Of a stretch of 64,000 nucleotides of DNA, positions 44,910 through 54,150 are shown in pieces. The stretch is from JABDEZ01 sp965276955 (GTDB taxonomy: Bacteria; Bacteroidota; Bacteroidia; Chitinophagales; Chitinophagaceae), in assembly GCA_965276955.1 (NCBI GenBank), contig CBDIBP010000011.1, positions 1-64,000 of the forward strand. Reading direction: 5' to 3'. Position 1 is the stretch's first letter. Each line of letters begins with the position of its first letter. The notes beneath the pieces are model-generated. The model was not told the origin of the DNA, ran no database searches, and worked only from the letters and a program-made list of their open reading frames with translations. A program made the translations under genes and the position numbers.

Positions 44910-46334
44910 TTAGAATTGGAAATAAATGAACTGGCCACCATTAAACACACCTATCATCAGCATGGTCACCAGCAGCAATACATAGCCGGTATACCTAACG
45001 ACAGGTACTTTGTTATAAATAAGAGAGTACTTGTTTTGGAAATATTCCTGGTTCACTTCACTTACTACCAGGAATATGATGAGTAGTATAGAGTAAATAA
45101 AACCTGCTGCAAAACCTATGAACAAAGGCCCAGGTTTGAAGGTGAATATGTTTTTCAGGATAGTAAGCCCATCCGCCACATTGTTGGCCCTGAAGAATAT
45201 CCAGGCTATAGCTACCAATATAAATGTCAGGACAAAGTTGGGCAATTGCACAAGCAGGCTGCGCTTAACTTGCTGTTTGTCTTTTTTGAACACATACTTG
45301 TTCAGGAGCAGCTCGGTAGCCTGGTAAATACCATGGAGTGCTCCCCATATTATGAAGGTCCAGTTGGCGCCATGCCACAGACCGCTCACCACGAACACTA
45401 TAAAAAGGTTGCGTATGTGCTTGCTGATGCGTACCCGGCTGCCCCCGATCGGGATGTACAGATAGTCGCGGAACCAGGTAGAAAGAGATATATGCCAGCG
45501 TCCCCAGAATTCTCTTATAGAGGTGGACAGGTATGGCCGCCTGAAGTTTTCCATCAGGTCTATACCCAGCACCCTTGCAGTACCTATGGCTATTCCGGAG
45601 TATCCCGAAAAATCGCAATAGATCTGGAACGTGAAAAATATGGTGGCTACAATGCTGGATATACCGCTATGGTGGGTGGGATTATTATAAATAGCATCTA
45701 CATACAAGGACAGTCTGTCGGCTATGACCACTTTTTTGAACAGACCCCAAAGTATCAGTTTCAGCCCGCTGACTATCCTGTCGTAATTGAATTCTATCTT
45801 TTGGTAGAACTGGTGTATCATATTCTGCGGCCGTTCTATAGGGCCAGCCACCAGTTGGGGGTAGAACATCACATAGAGGGCATAAATGCCCAGGTGTTTC
45901 TCTGCCTTTTGGTTGCCACGGTATACCTCTATAGTATAGCTCATGGCCTGGAAGGTGTGGAAAGACAATCCTATTGGTAAAAGTATCTTAAGTGCAGGTA
46001 CTGGGTTCTTAACAGCGAACGAACCCAGCAGTGCGGTAAGATTATCATTAAGGAAATTGAAGTATTTGAAGAAGCACAGGAAGCCTACATTGACCACTAT
46101 ACTTAGCGCCAACAGAGACCGTTTATGCGCAGGGTTTTGTTCTATAAGTATGCCCGCCGCATAATCTACAAGTATCGTAAAGAAAAGTATGAGAATATAT
46201 ACCGGCACGAATACCATGTAGAAATAACAACTGATAGCCAGCAGGAAGAACCAACGGTACTTATGCGGTAGTAAGAAGTATAGTATGGTAGTTACTATAA
46301 AGAAAAAAACAAAATGTAGGGAGTTGAAAAGCAT
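44910..46334 (-). CDS. MBOAT family O-acyltransferase
   Basis: The 474-residue protein is a membrane-bound O-acyltransferase of the AlgI/DltB type with about eleven membrane helices. FWGRWHISLSTWFRDYLYIPIGG has been kept here in short as FWGRWHISLS plus RDYLYIPIGG, and the catalytic histidine lies in LWHGANWTFIIWG. It should carry acetyl or another acyl group across the inner membrane for attachment to an exopolysaccharide or cell-wall polymer. The target polymer is not evident, and no alginate or teichoic acid genes are nearby. It leads the two-gene unit with the SGNH protein. Confidence 0.92.
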   Translation of the reverse strand: MLFNSLHFVFFFIVTTILYFLLPHKYRWFFLLAISCYFYMVFVPVYILILFFTILVDYAAGILIEQNPAHKRSLLALSIVVNVGFLCFFKYFNFLNDNLTALLGSFAVKNPVPALKILLPIGLSFHTFQAMSYTIEVYRGNQKAEKHLGIYALYVMFYPQLVAGPIERPQNMIHQFYQKIEFNYDRIVSGLKLILWGLFKKVVIADRLSLYVDAIYNNPTHHSGISSIVATIFFTFQIYCDFSGYSGIAIGTARVLGIDLMENFRRPYLSTSIREFWGRWHISLSTWFRDYLYIPIGGSRVRISKHIRNLFIVFVVSGLWHGANWTFIIWGALHGIYQATELLLNKYVFKKDKQQVKRSLLVQLPNFVLTFILVAIAWIFFRANNVADGLTILKNIFTFKPGPLFIGFAAGFIYSILLIIFLVVSEVNQEYFQNKYSLIYNKVPVVRYTGYVLLLVTMLMIGVFNGGQFIYFQF

Positions 46335-46473
46335 CAGGCAGCTACAGCATATTGCAACATGGTAAGCAACAAATTTAATGAAATAGCTGAAATGAGAAAG
46401 CGATATCCGCTTACCGCATAATTACGAAAGCATAGATGAATGTGTTACTATATGTATCGAAGTTTTAATTAAC

Positions 46474-46520
46474 TTGAAAAAAGGTTTAATAAAATTTATA
46501 TTTTTATTAAACCTTTTTGT
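46474..46520 (+). promoter_or_regulatory. 17-bp perfect palindrome overlapping a candidate promoter
   Basis: AAAAAGGTTTAATAAAA (46478-46494) pairs perfectly with 46502-46518 around 7 bases. Within the same stretch TTG (46474-46476) and TATATTTT (46497-46504) form a promoter-like pair 20 bp apart. It may be an operator or an attenuator for the DUF1800 operon starting at 46554. A role as terminator for a transcript coming from the left is unlikely because the upstream gene is divergent. Confidence 0.5.
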
Positions 46521-46553
46521 TTTTGGTATGTCCTACTATCAAATTCAGAAGTT

Positions 46554-48263
46554 ATGGGCAACGTTAACCGTCGTGAATTTTTAGAGGAACTCATAGCTAC
46601 GCAAACGGCGCAGCCAGTATCCCAAGACATTGCGTTTCAGAAGTATGCGAATAAGCATTTGCCCACCGGGCTGGCAAAGACCACATCCACCCTCAACCAA
46701 TATTCGGGTGCATGGACCGAAGTACAGGTGCGGCACTTACTGCGGCGCACCATGTTCGGCGTAAAGGATGCAGATGTACAGACCCTGCTGGCTATGACCA
46801 TGAGCCAGGCTGTAGACCACCTGCTCAACAACTTGCCAGCTGCACCAGCACCCCCGGTTTGCGATTATAACACAGCCACTTATACCGATACCACCGGGGT
46901 AGCCACTGGGCAAACCTGGGTAAATGCGCCTGGTGGCGATGGTACGCTTCACTCTAAGCGAAGGTTATCCTACAAGGCCTGGTGGTTCTCGATCATTGCA
47001 AACCAGAACTTGAGTATACAGGAAAAAATGGTGTTCTTCTGGCACAACCACTTTTCCACCCAAACCACTACTGTTGGCGATCCGCGCTACTGTTACAAGC
47101 ACAACGTATTGTTGCGCACCAATGCCCTCGGCAATTTCAAAACATTTGTAGAGCAGATAACTACCGATCCTGCAATGCTCATATATCTGAGCGGCTACCA
47201 GAATACCATGACAAATCCCGATGAGAACTATGGCAGGGAGCTACAGGAATTGTTCACGGTAAGTAAGTACAATAATCCCAATTATACCGAAGCCGATGTG
47301 CAGGCTGCAGCTAAGGTGCTTACCGGCTGGCAGGTAAGTGGGACCACCATTTCAAGTAGCTTCAATGCTAACAAGCACGATACTACAAATAAGCAGTTCT
47401 CGTCCTTTTACAATAATACGGTCATCAATGGTATTACAGGGGCCAATGGTGCTAATGAGATAAACCAGCTGATAAACATGCTGTTTGCCAATGTGGCCAC
47501 AGCCAATTATATATGTACCAAGTTATACCGGTTCTTTGTCTACTATAATATAGATGCCACTATCGATACTGATATTATTGCTCCTCTTGCTCAATTGCTC
47601 ATTAGCAACAATTTTGAGGTGAAACCTGTTTTATCAGCATTACTGAAAAGCGACCATTTTTACGACCCCAATAATATGGGCTGCTATATCCGCACACCGT
47701 TAGATTTCCTGGCAGGTACGTGGCGCACATTCGGGGTTACACTACCTGCTAACTTTACAGTGAATCAACAATTCGATATTTGGAACTATCTGCGTAATCT
47801 GGGCGCTACTCTCGGTTTGGATTTGGGCGATCCACCCAATGTTTCGGGCTGGGCGCCTTTTTACCAGATACCGGAATATTATGAGATATGGATCAACTCA
47901 AGTACACTCCCTACCCGCGAAAAATTTACCGACATGATGCTAAGTACTGGCTTTGCCGCAGGCTCTGGCACATCTGTCAAAATACCTTTACTTTCCTTCA
48001 TTCAGGCATATCCTAATGCTTCCGATCCTGATGCGCTGGTCACTTATCTTACCGATCTGCTCCTTGGGGTAGCGATAGATGCTACAGAGCACAATAACCT
48101 TACAGGCATATTGTTATCTGGCCAGGTAAATCTCGCTTATTGGACCGCTGCATGGCAAGCATATGTGGCCAACCCTAATACCGCAAATACAAATATTGTG
48201 CAGCCGCGTCTGGCTTCTTTGCTTACTGTTATGCTTCGTTTACCCGAACATCAATTGTGTTGA
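46554..48263 (+). CDS. DUF1800 family protein
   Basis: The 569-residue protein matches DUF1800: the VRHLLRRTMFGVKDADV start, FFWHNHFSTQ, YGRELQELFTVSKYN, DVQAAAKVLTGWQ and the PPNVSGWAPF end block. These proteins are usually encoded with a DUF1501 protein and are thought to act outside the cytoplasm, but no biochemical role is established to my knowledge. The N-terminus has NRREFLEEL, which recalls a twin-arginine motif but lacks a hydrophobic stretch, so export is unclear. The DUF1501 gene follows after 20 bp. Confidence 0.9.
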   Translation: MGNVNRREFLEELIATQTAQPVSQDIAFQKYANKHLPTGLAKTTSTLNQYSGAWTEVQVRHLLRRTMFGVKDADVQTLLAMTMSQAVDHLLNNLPAAPAPPVCDYNTATYTDTTGVATGQTWVNAPGGDGTLHSKRRLSYKAWWFSIIANQNLSIQEKMVFFWHNHFSTQTTTVGDPRYCYKHNVLLRTNALGNFKTFVEQITTDPAMLIYLSGYQNTMTNPDENYGRELQELFTVSKYNNPNYTEADVQAAAKVLTGWQVSGTTISSSFNANKHDTTNKQFSSFYNNTVINGITGANGANEINQLINMLFANVATANYICTKLYRFFVYYNIDATIDTDIIAPLAQLLISNNFEVKPVLSALLKSDHFYDPNNMGCYIRTPLDFLAGTWRTFGVTLPANFTVNQQFDIWNYLRNLGATLGLDLGDPPNVSGWAPFYQIPEYYEIWINSSTLPTREKFTDMMLSTGFAAGSGTSVKIPLLSFIQAYPNASDPDALVTYLTDLLLGVAIDATEHNNLTGILLSGQVNLAYWTAAWQAYVANPNTANTNIVQPRLASLLTVMLRLPEHQLC

Positions 48264-48283
48264 ACCATTAAAAACAGACTTGA

Positions 48284-49861
48284 ATGAAACGCAGAGATTT
48301 CCTACAGATAGCGCCTGCAGCATCACTGGCTTTGATGCTCAATGGATTGCCGATAAGAACATTTGCCAGCCATCCCTTACTGCAGTTGCTTGCCAAGCAA
48401 ACGCAGGCTACGGGCCGGGTAATGGTACTGATACAGCTCACCGGTGGCAACGATGGTCTTAACACCATTATCCCGCTCGATCAGTACGCAAACCTGTCGG
48501 CCGCGCGTGCTAATATACTCATACCACAGAACAAGGTACTGGCGCTAAATGGCACCAATGCTACCGGCCTGCACCCGGCTATGACAGGTATACAAAATAT
48601 GTATAACAATGGCCTGGTGAACATAGTGCAGGGCGTTAGTTATCCTGACCCTAACTTTTCACATTTCAGGGCTACTGATATATGGCTCACAGCATCGGAT
48701 TCTACTCAATACCTGAACGACGGCTGGGTAGGCCGTATGCTCAATGATGAATATCCTAACTATCCTAATGGTTACCCCAATGCCACTAACCCCGATCCAC
48801 TGGCGGTAGAGATAGGTAGTGCCGTAAGCACGGCACTACAGGGTCCTAATTTTAGCATGGGTATGGCCGTTACAGATATCAACAGCTTTTACAACCTGAT
48901 CAATAATACAGTAAGCCCGGCGCCTAATACACAAGCCGGCCACGAGCTCACCTTCCTTCGTTACATATCGCAGCAAACACAGCAGTACACAGGTGTGCTG
49001 CAGGCAGCAGCAACGGCAGCCCCCAATAACCTTTCCACGCTATACCCTGCAAACAATTCGTTAGCAGACCAGTTGAAGATAGTGGCCCGCTTGATAGCGG
49101 GTGGCCTGCAAACGCCTATATACATGGTAAGTATAGGCAGCTTTGATACCCACGTGAGCCAGGTGGATGCTACCGACAATACCACGGGTACTCACGCCGC
49201 TTTACTGCAACAATTATCAGATGCCGTCAATGCTTTTTTCGACGATTGCAAAAAGTTTCAAATACAGGATAGGGTAGCAGCAGTAACATTCTCTGAGTTC
49301 GGGCGCCGTATCATTTCTAATGGTGGTATGGGCACCGACCATGGTACGTCTGAGCCGGTAATGACATTTGGCTATGGCGTGAACTCGGGCTTCATAGGCA
49401 CCAATCCTGTGATACCACCTAATGCAGGTGTAAATGACAACTTGGCCATGCAAAACGATTATAGGTCTGTATACGCGGCCATACTTGCCGACTGGTTCCA
49501 GGTATCGCAAACCGAAATGAACGATGTGCTGTTGCAGCAGTTCACAGTGTTGCCTATTTTCAGGAAAAACAGCAGTGTACCGGAAACCACCATTAGCGGC
49601 AGCAACGAACTGCTGGCACAAAACTATCCTAATCCTTTTAGCAGCGAAACCACCATTACATTCAGCACGCAAGGCGGCTCTACGCTAATACAACTATTCG
49701 ATGTGAGTGGCAGGTTGGTGCGGACCCTTGTACAGCAGGATTATTCAAGAGGTACCTACCAGGTAGCAGTGTCGCGGAGCGGTCTTGCAGCTGGTAATTA
49801 TTTTTATAGGCTCATCAGCGGCAACGAGCAGGCTACCAGGCAAATGGTAGTTGTAGATTGA
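48284..49861 (+). CDS. DUF1501 family protein with T9SS sorting domain
   Basis: The 525-residue protein is of the DUF1501 (sulfatase-like fold) family: VLIQLTGGNDGLNTIIP, HPAMTGIQNMYNNG, HFRATDIW, GSFDTH and EFGRRIISNG with GTDHGT. The N-terminus MKRRDFLQIAPAASLALML looks like a twin-arginine signal. The C-terminus from about 448 (LLAQNYPNPFSSETTI) to the end is a T9SS type A sorting domain. The protein should end up on the surface or outside the cell. It forms an operon with DUF1800. The function is unknown. Confidence 0.9.
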   Translation: MKRRDFLQIAPAASLALMLNGLPIRTFASHPLLQLLAKQTQATGRVMVLIQLTGGNDGLNTIIPLDQYANLSAARANILIPQNKVLALNGTNATGLHPAMTGIQNMYNNGLVNIVQGVSYPDPNFSHFRATDIWLTASDSTQYLNDGWVGRMLNDEYPNYPNGYPNATNPDPLAVEIGSAVSTALQGPNFSMGMAVTDINSFYNLINNTVSPAPNTQAGHELTFLRYISQQTQQYTGVLQAAATAAPNNLSTLYPANNSLADQLKIVARLIAGGLQTPIYMVSIGSFDTHVSQVDATDNTTGTHAALLQQLSDAVNAFFDDCKKFQIQDRVAAVTFSEFGRRIISNGGMGTDHGTSEPVMTFGYGVNSGFIGTNPVIPPNAGVNDNLAMQNDYRSVYAAILADWFQVSQTEMNDVLLQQFTVLPIFRKNSSVPETTISGSNELLAQNYPNPFSSETTITFSTQGGSTLIQLFDVSGRLVRTLVQQDYSRGTYQVAVSRSGLAAGNYFYRLISGNEQATRQMVVVD

Positions 49862-49884
49862 GCTTAGAGGATCGACAAACGACA

Positions 49885-49908
49885 TAGCCTTGCATTTGTG
49901 CAGGGCTA
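49885..49908. terminator. Weak hairpin between convergent genes
   Basis: TAGCCTTGCA (49885-49894) pairs with TGCAGGGCTA (49899-49908) with one G-T wobble; it overlaps the stop of the MFS gene and has no T-run. Confidence 0.3.
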
Positions 49909-51204
49909 CACTTCTTCAGGAGCCTTATCCTTTCCACTCAGGTTCAATACTCTCAGCATGGGTGCTGCAAAATAAGTAACGCCTACCACCACAATGGTCA
50001 TACAGCCACCGAACACTACCGATGGTACCATACCCATCCACTTGGCCGTGTAGCCGCTTTCCACAGCGCCCAGCTCGTTCGATGAGCTGATGAACATGGT
50101 ATTTACCGCACCTACGCGGCCGCGCACACTATCTGGCGTATATAGTTGTAGTATGGTGCCTCTTATCACCACACTCACAGCATCGAACATACCGCCAATT
50201 ACCAGCATCAGGAAAGACAGCACAAAGTTTTGAGAGATACCGAAAACTATGATACTCACACCAAAGCCTATGATGCATCCCAGTAGTTTTATACCCGGCT
50301 TATTTTTTAGCGGCAAAAAAGAAAGTATGGTCAATGTTAGTACAGAGCCGATACCAGGGGCTGCCCGCAACCAGCCAAAGCCTATACCACCTACATGCAG
50401 TATATCTTTTGCATAGGCTGGCAAAAGCGCTGTTGCGCCGCCAAATAGCACAGCGAACATGTCTAATGATAACGCTGCCAGTATCACTTGTGTGCTGAAA
50501 ACGAATTTCAGTCCTTCGCGCAGGCTTTTAAGTATGGGCTCCTTCTCTTTCTTTACAATAGCCTGTCGCGGTATAGTAATGATGGCTATCAGGGCTATCG
50601 CTTGTAATACTACGGTAGCCATAAAATTTATTTTTACATCGGTTATTGCCAGCATAACACCCGCCAGCAGCGGCCCAAGTACAGCGCCTATTTGCCACGA
50701 TGCACTGCTCCATGTAGTGCCGTTCGCATAGTTAGTTCTGGGCAATATGCCAGCCATCAATGAAAAGGTTGCCGGGCTTAAAAAAGCCCTTAGTGCGCCG
50801 CCCACAAATATGCCTGCATACACCAGGTATACTATGGTATGTACCGAATGCTGCGCACCAAAAGATGGGGTAGCCAAATACGCAAAGAATGCGGCAAGCA
50901 ATAAATAGCCGATTATACATTGTAAAATGATCCCCTTCTTTTCCCTAAGGTCCACAAAGTGGCCAGAGAAAAAAGAACAACCAATAGCTGGTATCACTTC
51001 GAACAGACCCAGTATGCCCACCTGCGCCACATCGTTGGTAAGGTGGTATACCCAGTAGTAGATGATGGTAGCCTGCATGTTCAGCGCCAGTGTCTCGAAC
51101 ACGCGCATGGTAAGGTATTTCTTGAAATTAGGTACGCTGAGCGCTTCATTCTTAGCTAAAAAGGAGATGGCAGGGGGCAAGTGAAAGTATTTGATAATGG
51201 ACAA
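49906..51204 (-). CDS. MFS transporter (MFS_3 / EntS-like)
   Basis: The 432-residue protein has twelve hydrophobic segments in the MFS pattern, with FSGHFVDLREKKG after the second helix, which corresponds to the MFS loop motif, and a similar RVGAVNTMFISSSNELGAVESG block in the second half seen in EntS-type exporters. It is probably a drug or small-molecule exporter; no substrate clue is in the neighbourhood. Confidence 0.87.
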   Translation of the reverse strand: MSIIKYFHLPPAISFLAKNEALSVPNFKKYLTMRVFETLALNMQATIIYYWVYHLTNDVAQVGILGLFEVIPAIGCSFFSGHFVDLREKKGIILQCIIGYLLLAAFFAYLATPSFGAQHSVHTIVYLVYAGIFVGGALRAFLSPATFSLMAGILPRTNYANGTTWSSASWQIGAVLGPLLAGVMLAITDVKINFMATVVLQAIALIAIITIPRQAIVKKEKEPILKSLREGLKFVFSTQVILAALSLDMFAVLFGGATALLPAYAKDILHVGGIGFGWLRAAPGIGSVLTLTILSFLPLKNKPGIKLLGCIIGFGVSIIVFGISQNFVLSFLMLVIGGMFDAVSVVIRGTILQLYTPDSVRGRVGAVNTMFISSSNELGAVESGYTAKWMGMVPSVVFGGCMTIVVVGVTYFAAPMLRVLNLSGKDKAPEEV

Positions 51205-51276
51205 ATTTATTGTATATCGTCCGCAAAAACTTATTATATCAGGAATTTAACTTGCAACAATTAAATTTGCTGGTAC

Positions 51277-52533
51277 ATGAACAATACCCGGCAGATATTT
51301 ACCACCAGCATTACCCAGGCATTACAAGAATTGCGGGTGAACAGACTGCGTACTTTTTTGTCCTTGCTGGGCATTACTATAGGTATCTTCTGCATTATAG
51401 CAGTGCTTACAGCGTTGGACACTATGACGACAAGTATTAAAGAAAGCGTGTCAGTATTAGGTAGTGATGTGCTCTATGTAGACAGGTGGCCATGGACCGG
51501 CGATGGGGGAGAGTATAAGTGGTGGGAGTACTGGCGCAGGCCCAGCATGTCATTTAATGAGGCCCACGCCGTAGAGACCCAGATACCTGATGCAAAATAT
51601 ACTACGCTCGATCTGCAGATAGGGAACCTGACCGTGAAACACAGCGATTTCGACGTAAGTAATATTACCGGCTATGCAATAACAGAAAATTTCGAGAAGA
51701 TACAAGGCATAGAGATCGATAATGGCCGCTATCTTTCCCCTTCAGAGATAAATGGCGGTACAAGTAGCGCGGTGTTGGGCCGAGAGGTATTTGACCAATT
51801 ATTCCCGGGCCAGAACGATATAAAAGGGAAGACCGTTAATTTTTTAGGCCGCAAATTCAATGTTACAGGGGTAATGAAGCGCACGGGCCAGAATATGGCA
51901 GGTATAGATTTTGATAACGGCGTCATTTTCCCTTACTATGCCGCAGCCGAGCTCATAGATGTACGCTCGCTCGATTACGACCCGAGGCTGATGATAAAAG
52001 CCAAACCCGGCGTGAACATTGATGAACTGAAGTATGAAGTGGAAGGGGTGCTGCGCCGTGTGCGTAAAGTGCGGCCGGGCCAGGGCAATAATTTTGCCAT
52101 CAATCAGTTGAGTGAGCTCTCCAAGCAACTGGATATGTTATTTTCTTCGCTCGACCTGGTGGGTATAGTAATAGGCGGCTTTGCACTGTTGGTAGGCTCT
52201 TTTGGTATCGCCAATATCATGTTCGTCACCGTAAAGGAGCGCACCAAAATCATAGGCCTGAAAAAGGCCATAGGTGCAAAACCCAGCAGCATACTAATGG
52301 AATTTTTAGTGGAAGCTATCACACTTTGTATGATAGGTGGATTAATTGGAATAGCTATCGTATTATTGCTGAGTGTAGTGCTTACATATGGGTTTGGTGT
52401 CAGCGTAACCCTGTCCTTGCAGAACTTTTTTATAGGTGTGGGCATATCTGCATTGGTGGGGGTATTGTCAGGCATTATCCCGGCACGTATAGCATCGAAA
52501 CTGAACCCTGTTGTGGCAATAAGAACAAACTAA
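51277..52533 (+). CDS. MacB/FtsX-type ABC transporter permease
   Basis: The 418-residue protein shows the layout of MacB-like permeases: N-terminal membrane segment (LRTFLSLLGITIGIFCIIAVL, about 23-43, in two stretches here), a large periplasmic domain (about 45-280), and three C-terminal membrane segments with GIANIMFVTVKERTKIIGL, the FtsX signature, and IPARIASKLNPVVAIR at the end. Such permeases act with an ATPase and a periplasmic adaptor to drive export or mechanotransmission. Neither partner is adjacent. It shares a short spacer (4 bp) with the next gene. Confidence 0.87.
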   Translation: MNNTRQIFTTSITQALQELRVNRLRTFLSLLGITIGIFCIIAVLTALDTMTTSIKESVSVLGSDVLYVDRWPWTGDGGEYKWWEYWRRPSMSFNEAHAVETQIPDAKYTTLDLQIGNLTVKHSDFDVSNITGYAITENFEKIQGIEIDNGRYLSPSEINGGTSSAVLGREVFDQLFPGQNDIKGKTVNFLGRKFNVTGVMKRTGQNMAGIDFDNGVIFPYYAAAELIDVRSLDYDPRLMIKAKPGVNIDELKYEVEGVLRRVRKVRPGQGNNFAINQLSELSKQLDMLFSSLDLVGIVIGGFALLVGSFGIANIMFVTVKERTKIIGLKKAIGAKPSSILMEFLVEAITLCMIGGLIGIAIVLLLSVVLTYGFGVSVTLSLQNFFIGVGISALVGVLSGIIPARIASKLNPVVAIRTN

Positions 52534-52537
52534 CCTT

Positions 52538-53038
52538 ATGGACAAACAACGCATACCGATACTGGACCGCGAACGCATAGACAGGAAGCTGCAACGTATG
52601 GCATACCAGGTATGGGAAGAGAACAGTGCTGAAAAAGAAATAACATTGGCCGGTATAGAGGAAAGCGGCATGGCCGTGGCCCGCAGCCTGGCAGAGCGCT
52701 TGCGGAAAATAAGCCCACTAACAGTATCCCTCATATCCCTTAAGCTGAACAAGAAAAAACCACTTGGCGAGGATATAAAGATAGAAGAGGATATAACCGG
52801 CCGCGTAGTGATACTGGTAGATGATGTGGCCAACTCCGGCAAAACATTGCTTTACGGCCTGCGACCCTTAATGAACTACGAACTTAAAAAAATAATGGTG
52901 GCGGTATTGGTCGACCGTAAACATAAATCGTATCCCATAGTGCCAGATATTGTCGGGCACAGCATAAGCACCACCTTGCTCGATCATATAGAAGTGGTAA
53001 CAGAGGGAGATGAGATAATAGCCGCATACCTTCATTAG
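52538..53038 (+). CDS. Phosphoribosyltransferase family protein (PyrR-like)
   Basis: The 166-residue protein has a PRTase domain: LDRERIDRKLQRMAYQVWE, the LAGIEESGMAVA segment, and the PRPP loop VVILVDDVANSGKTL (about 90-104). The length and VGHSISTTLLDHIEV-type C-terminus recall PyrR, the uracil phosphoribosyltransferase and pyr regulator, but I see no RNA-binding evidence. It lies 4 bp after an ABC permease, probably co-transcribed; no pyrimidine gene is adjacent. Confidence 0.82.
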   Translation: MDKQRIPILDRERIDRKLQRMAYQVWEENSAEKEITLAGIEESGMAVARSLAERLRKISPLTVSLISLKLNKKKPLGEDIKIEEDITGRVVILVDDVANSGKTLLYGLRPLMNYELKKIMVAVLVDRKHKSYPIVPDIVGHSISTTLLDHIEVVTEGDEIIAAYLH

Positions 53039-53091
53039 TATCCGGCATTTAACAATAGATATAGCAGTAATTCTTTTAAATATATAGTAGT

Positions 53092-54051
53092 ATGCCTATT
53101 ACGTTAGCTATTCACGGCGGTGCAGGTAATATAACCCCTGCCATAATGAACAAAGAACAGGAAGCGCAATACCATGCAGGCTTGCAGGAAGCGCTACATA
53201 AAGGATATGCGATATTGGCCGATGGCGGTGCAGCAATGGATGCAGTTGTAGCGGCTATATCAGTATTGGAGGATAACCCCTTATTCAATGCTGGCCGGGG
53301 TGCAGTGTTCACCAAGAAAGGGCTCAACGAGATGGATGCTGCTATAATGGACGGCAGCAATCTGGCAGCCGGCGCTATAGCCGGTGTGCGTAATATAAAG
53401 AATCCCATAAAGCTGGCGCGCGAGGTCATGCTCAGGTCGGGCCACGTGTTCCTTAGCGGCAATGGTGCTGCAGAGTTCGCACTAAAGCAGGGCATAGAAA
53501 TGGCCCCAGACGATTATTTCTTTAACAAATCGCGCTACGACCAGTGGGTGGAAATAAGGGACAGCGATTTTTACCAGCTCGATCATAAAGAGGACAACCT
53601 CAAAGGTCCACTCCCAAAGACAAACCCGGATTATAAATACGGCACTGTAGGTGCTGTGGCTTGCGATGCACATGGCAACCTGGCTGGGGGCACATCCACT
53701 GGCGGCATGACCAACAAACGCTTCGGGCGCATTGGTGATAGCCCTGTGATAGGGGCGGGTACGTACGCTAATAATGCGACCTGTGCTATTTCTTGTACCG
53801 GTCACGGCGAATATTTTCTGCGCGCTGTAGTGGCACACGATGTCTCTTGCCTCATGGAGTACAAAGGATTGAATTTGCAGCAGGCTTGTGACAAAGTGAT
53901 AAAAGACAAGCTGGTGAAAATGGGTGGCGAAGGCGGTCTCATAGCGGTAGATGCACATGGCAACTACGACTTTTGTTTTAACTCAGCTGGTATGTACAGA
54001 GCTATGAAGAACAATGAAGGCAAGGAGATAGTGGCTTATTATGGCGAGTAG
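53092..54051 (+). CDS. Isoaspartyl peptidase / L-asparaginase (Ntn hydrolase)
   Basis: The 319-residue precursor is a plant-type asparaginase. It begins ITLAIHGGAGN, has NPLFNAGRGAVF, and self-cleaves before T185 in YGTVGAVACD, the new N-terminal nucleophile of the beta chain, followed by GGTSTGGMTNKRFGRIGDSPVIGAGTYA in parts. It hydrolyses isoaspartyl dipeptides and asparagine. There is no signal peptide, so it is cytoplasmic in this reading. Confidence 0.92.
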   Translation: MPITLAIHGGAGNITPAIMNKEQEAQYHAGLQEALHKGYAILADGGAAMDAVVAAISVLEDNPLFNAGRGAVFTKKGLNEMDAAIMDGSNLAAGAIAGVRNIKNPIKLAREVMLRSGHVFLSGNGAAEFALKQGIEMAPDDYFFNKSRYDQWVEIRDSDFYQLDHKEDNLKGPLPKTNPDYKYGTVGAVACDAHGNLAGGTSTGGMTNKRFGRIGDSPVIGAGTYANNATCAISCTGHGEYFLRAVVAHDVSCLMEYKGLNLQQACDKVIKDKLVKMGGEGGLIAVDAHGNYDFCFNSAGMYRAMKNNEGKEIVAYYGE

Positions 54052-54117
54052 TGCGTGCAATAGTATACCTATATGCTTCCATAGCCATTCATAATAAAGA
54101 TATAATAATGCTAAGCA

Positions 54118-54125
54118 TAGCTTTG
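54118..54125 (+). promoter_or_regulatory. Candidate -7 box of the alcohol dehydrogenase gene
   Basis: TAGCTTTG matches TAnnTTTG exactly, 25 bp before the ATG at 54151; no clear -33 element is seen. Confidence 0.35.
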
Positions 54126-54150
54126 CGTCGATAAAACCACAGGATATAAT

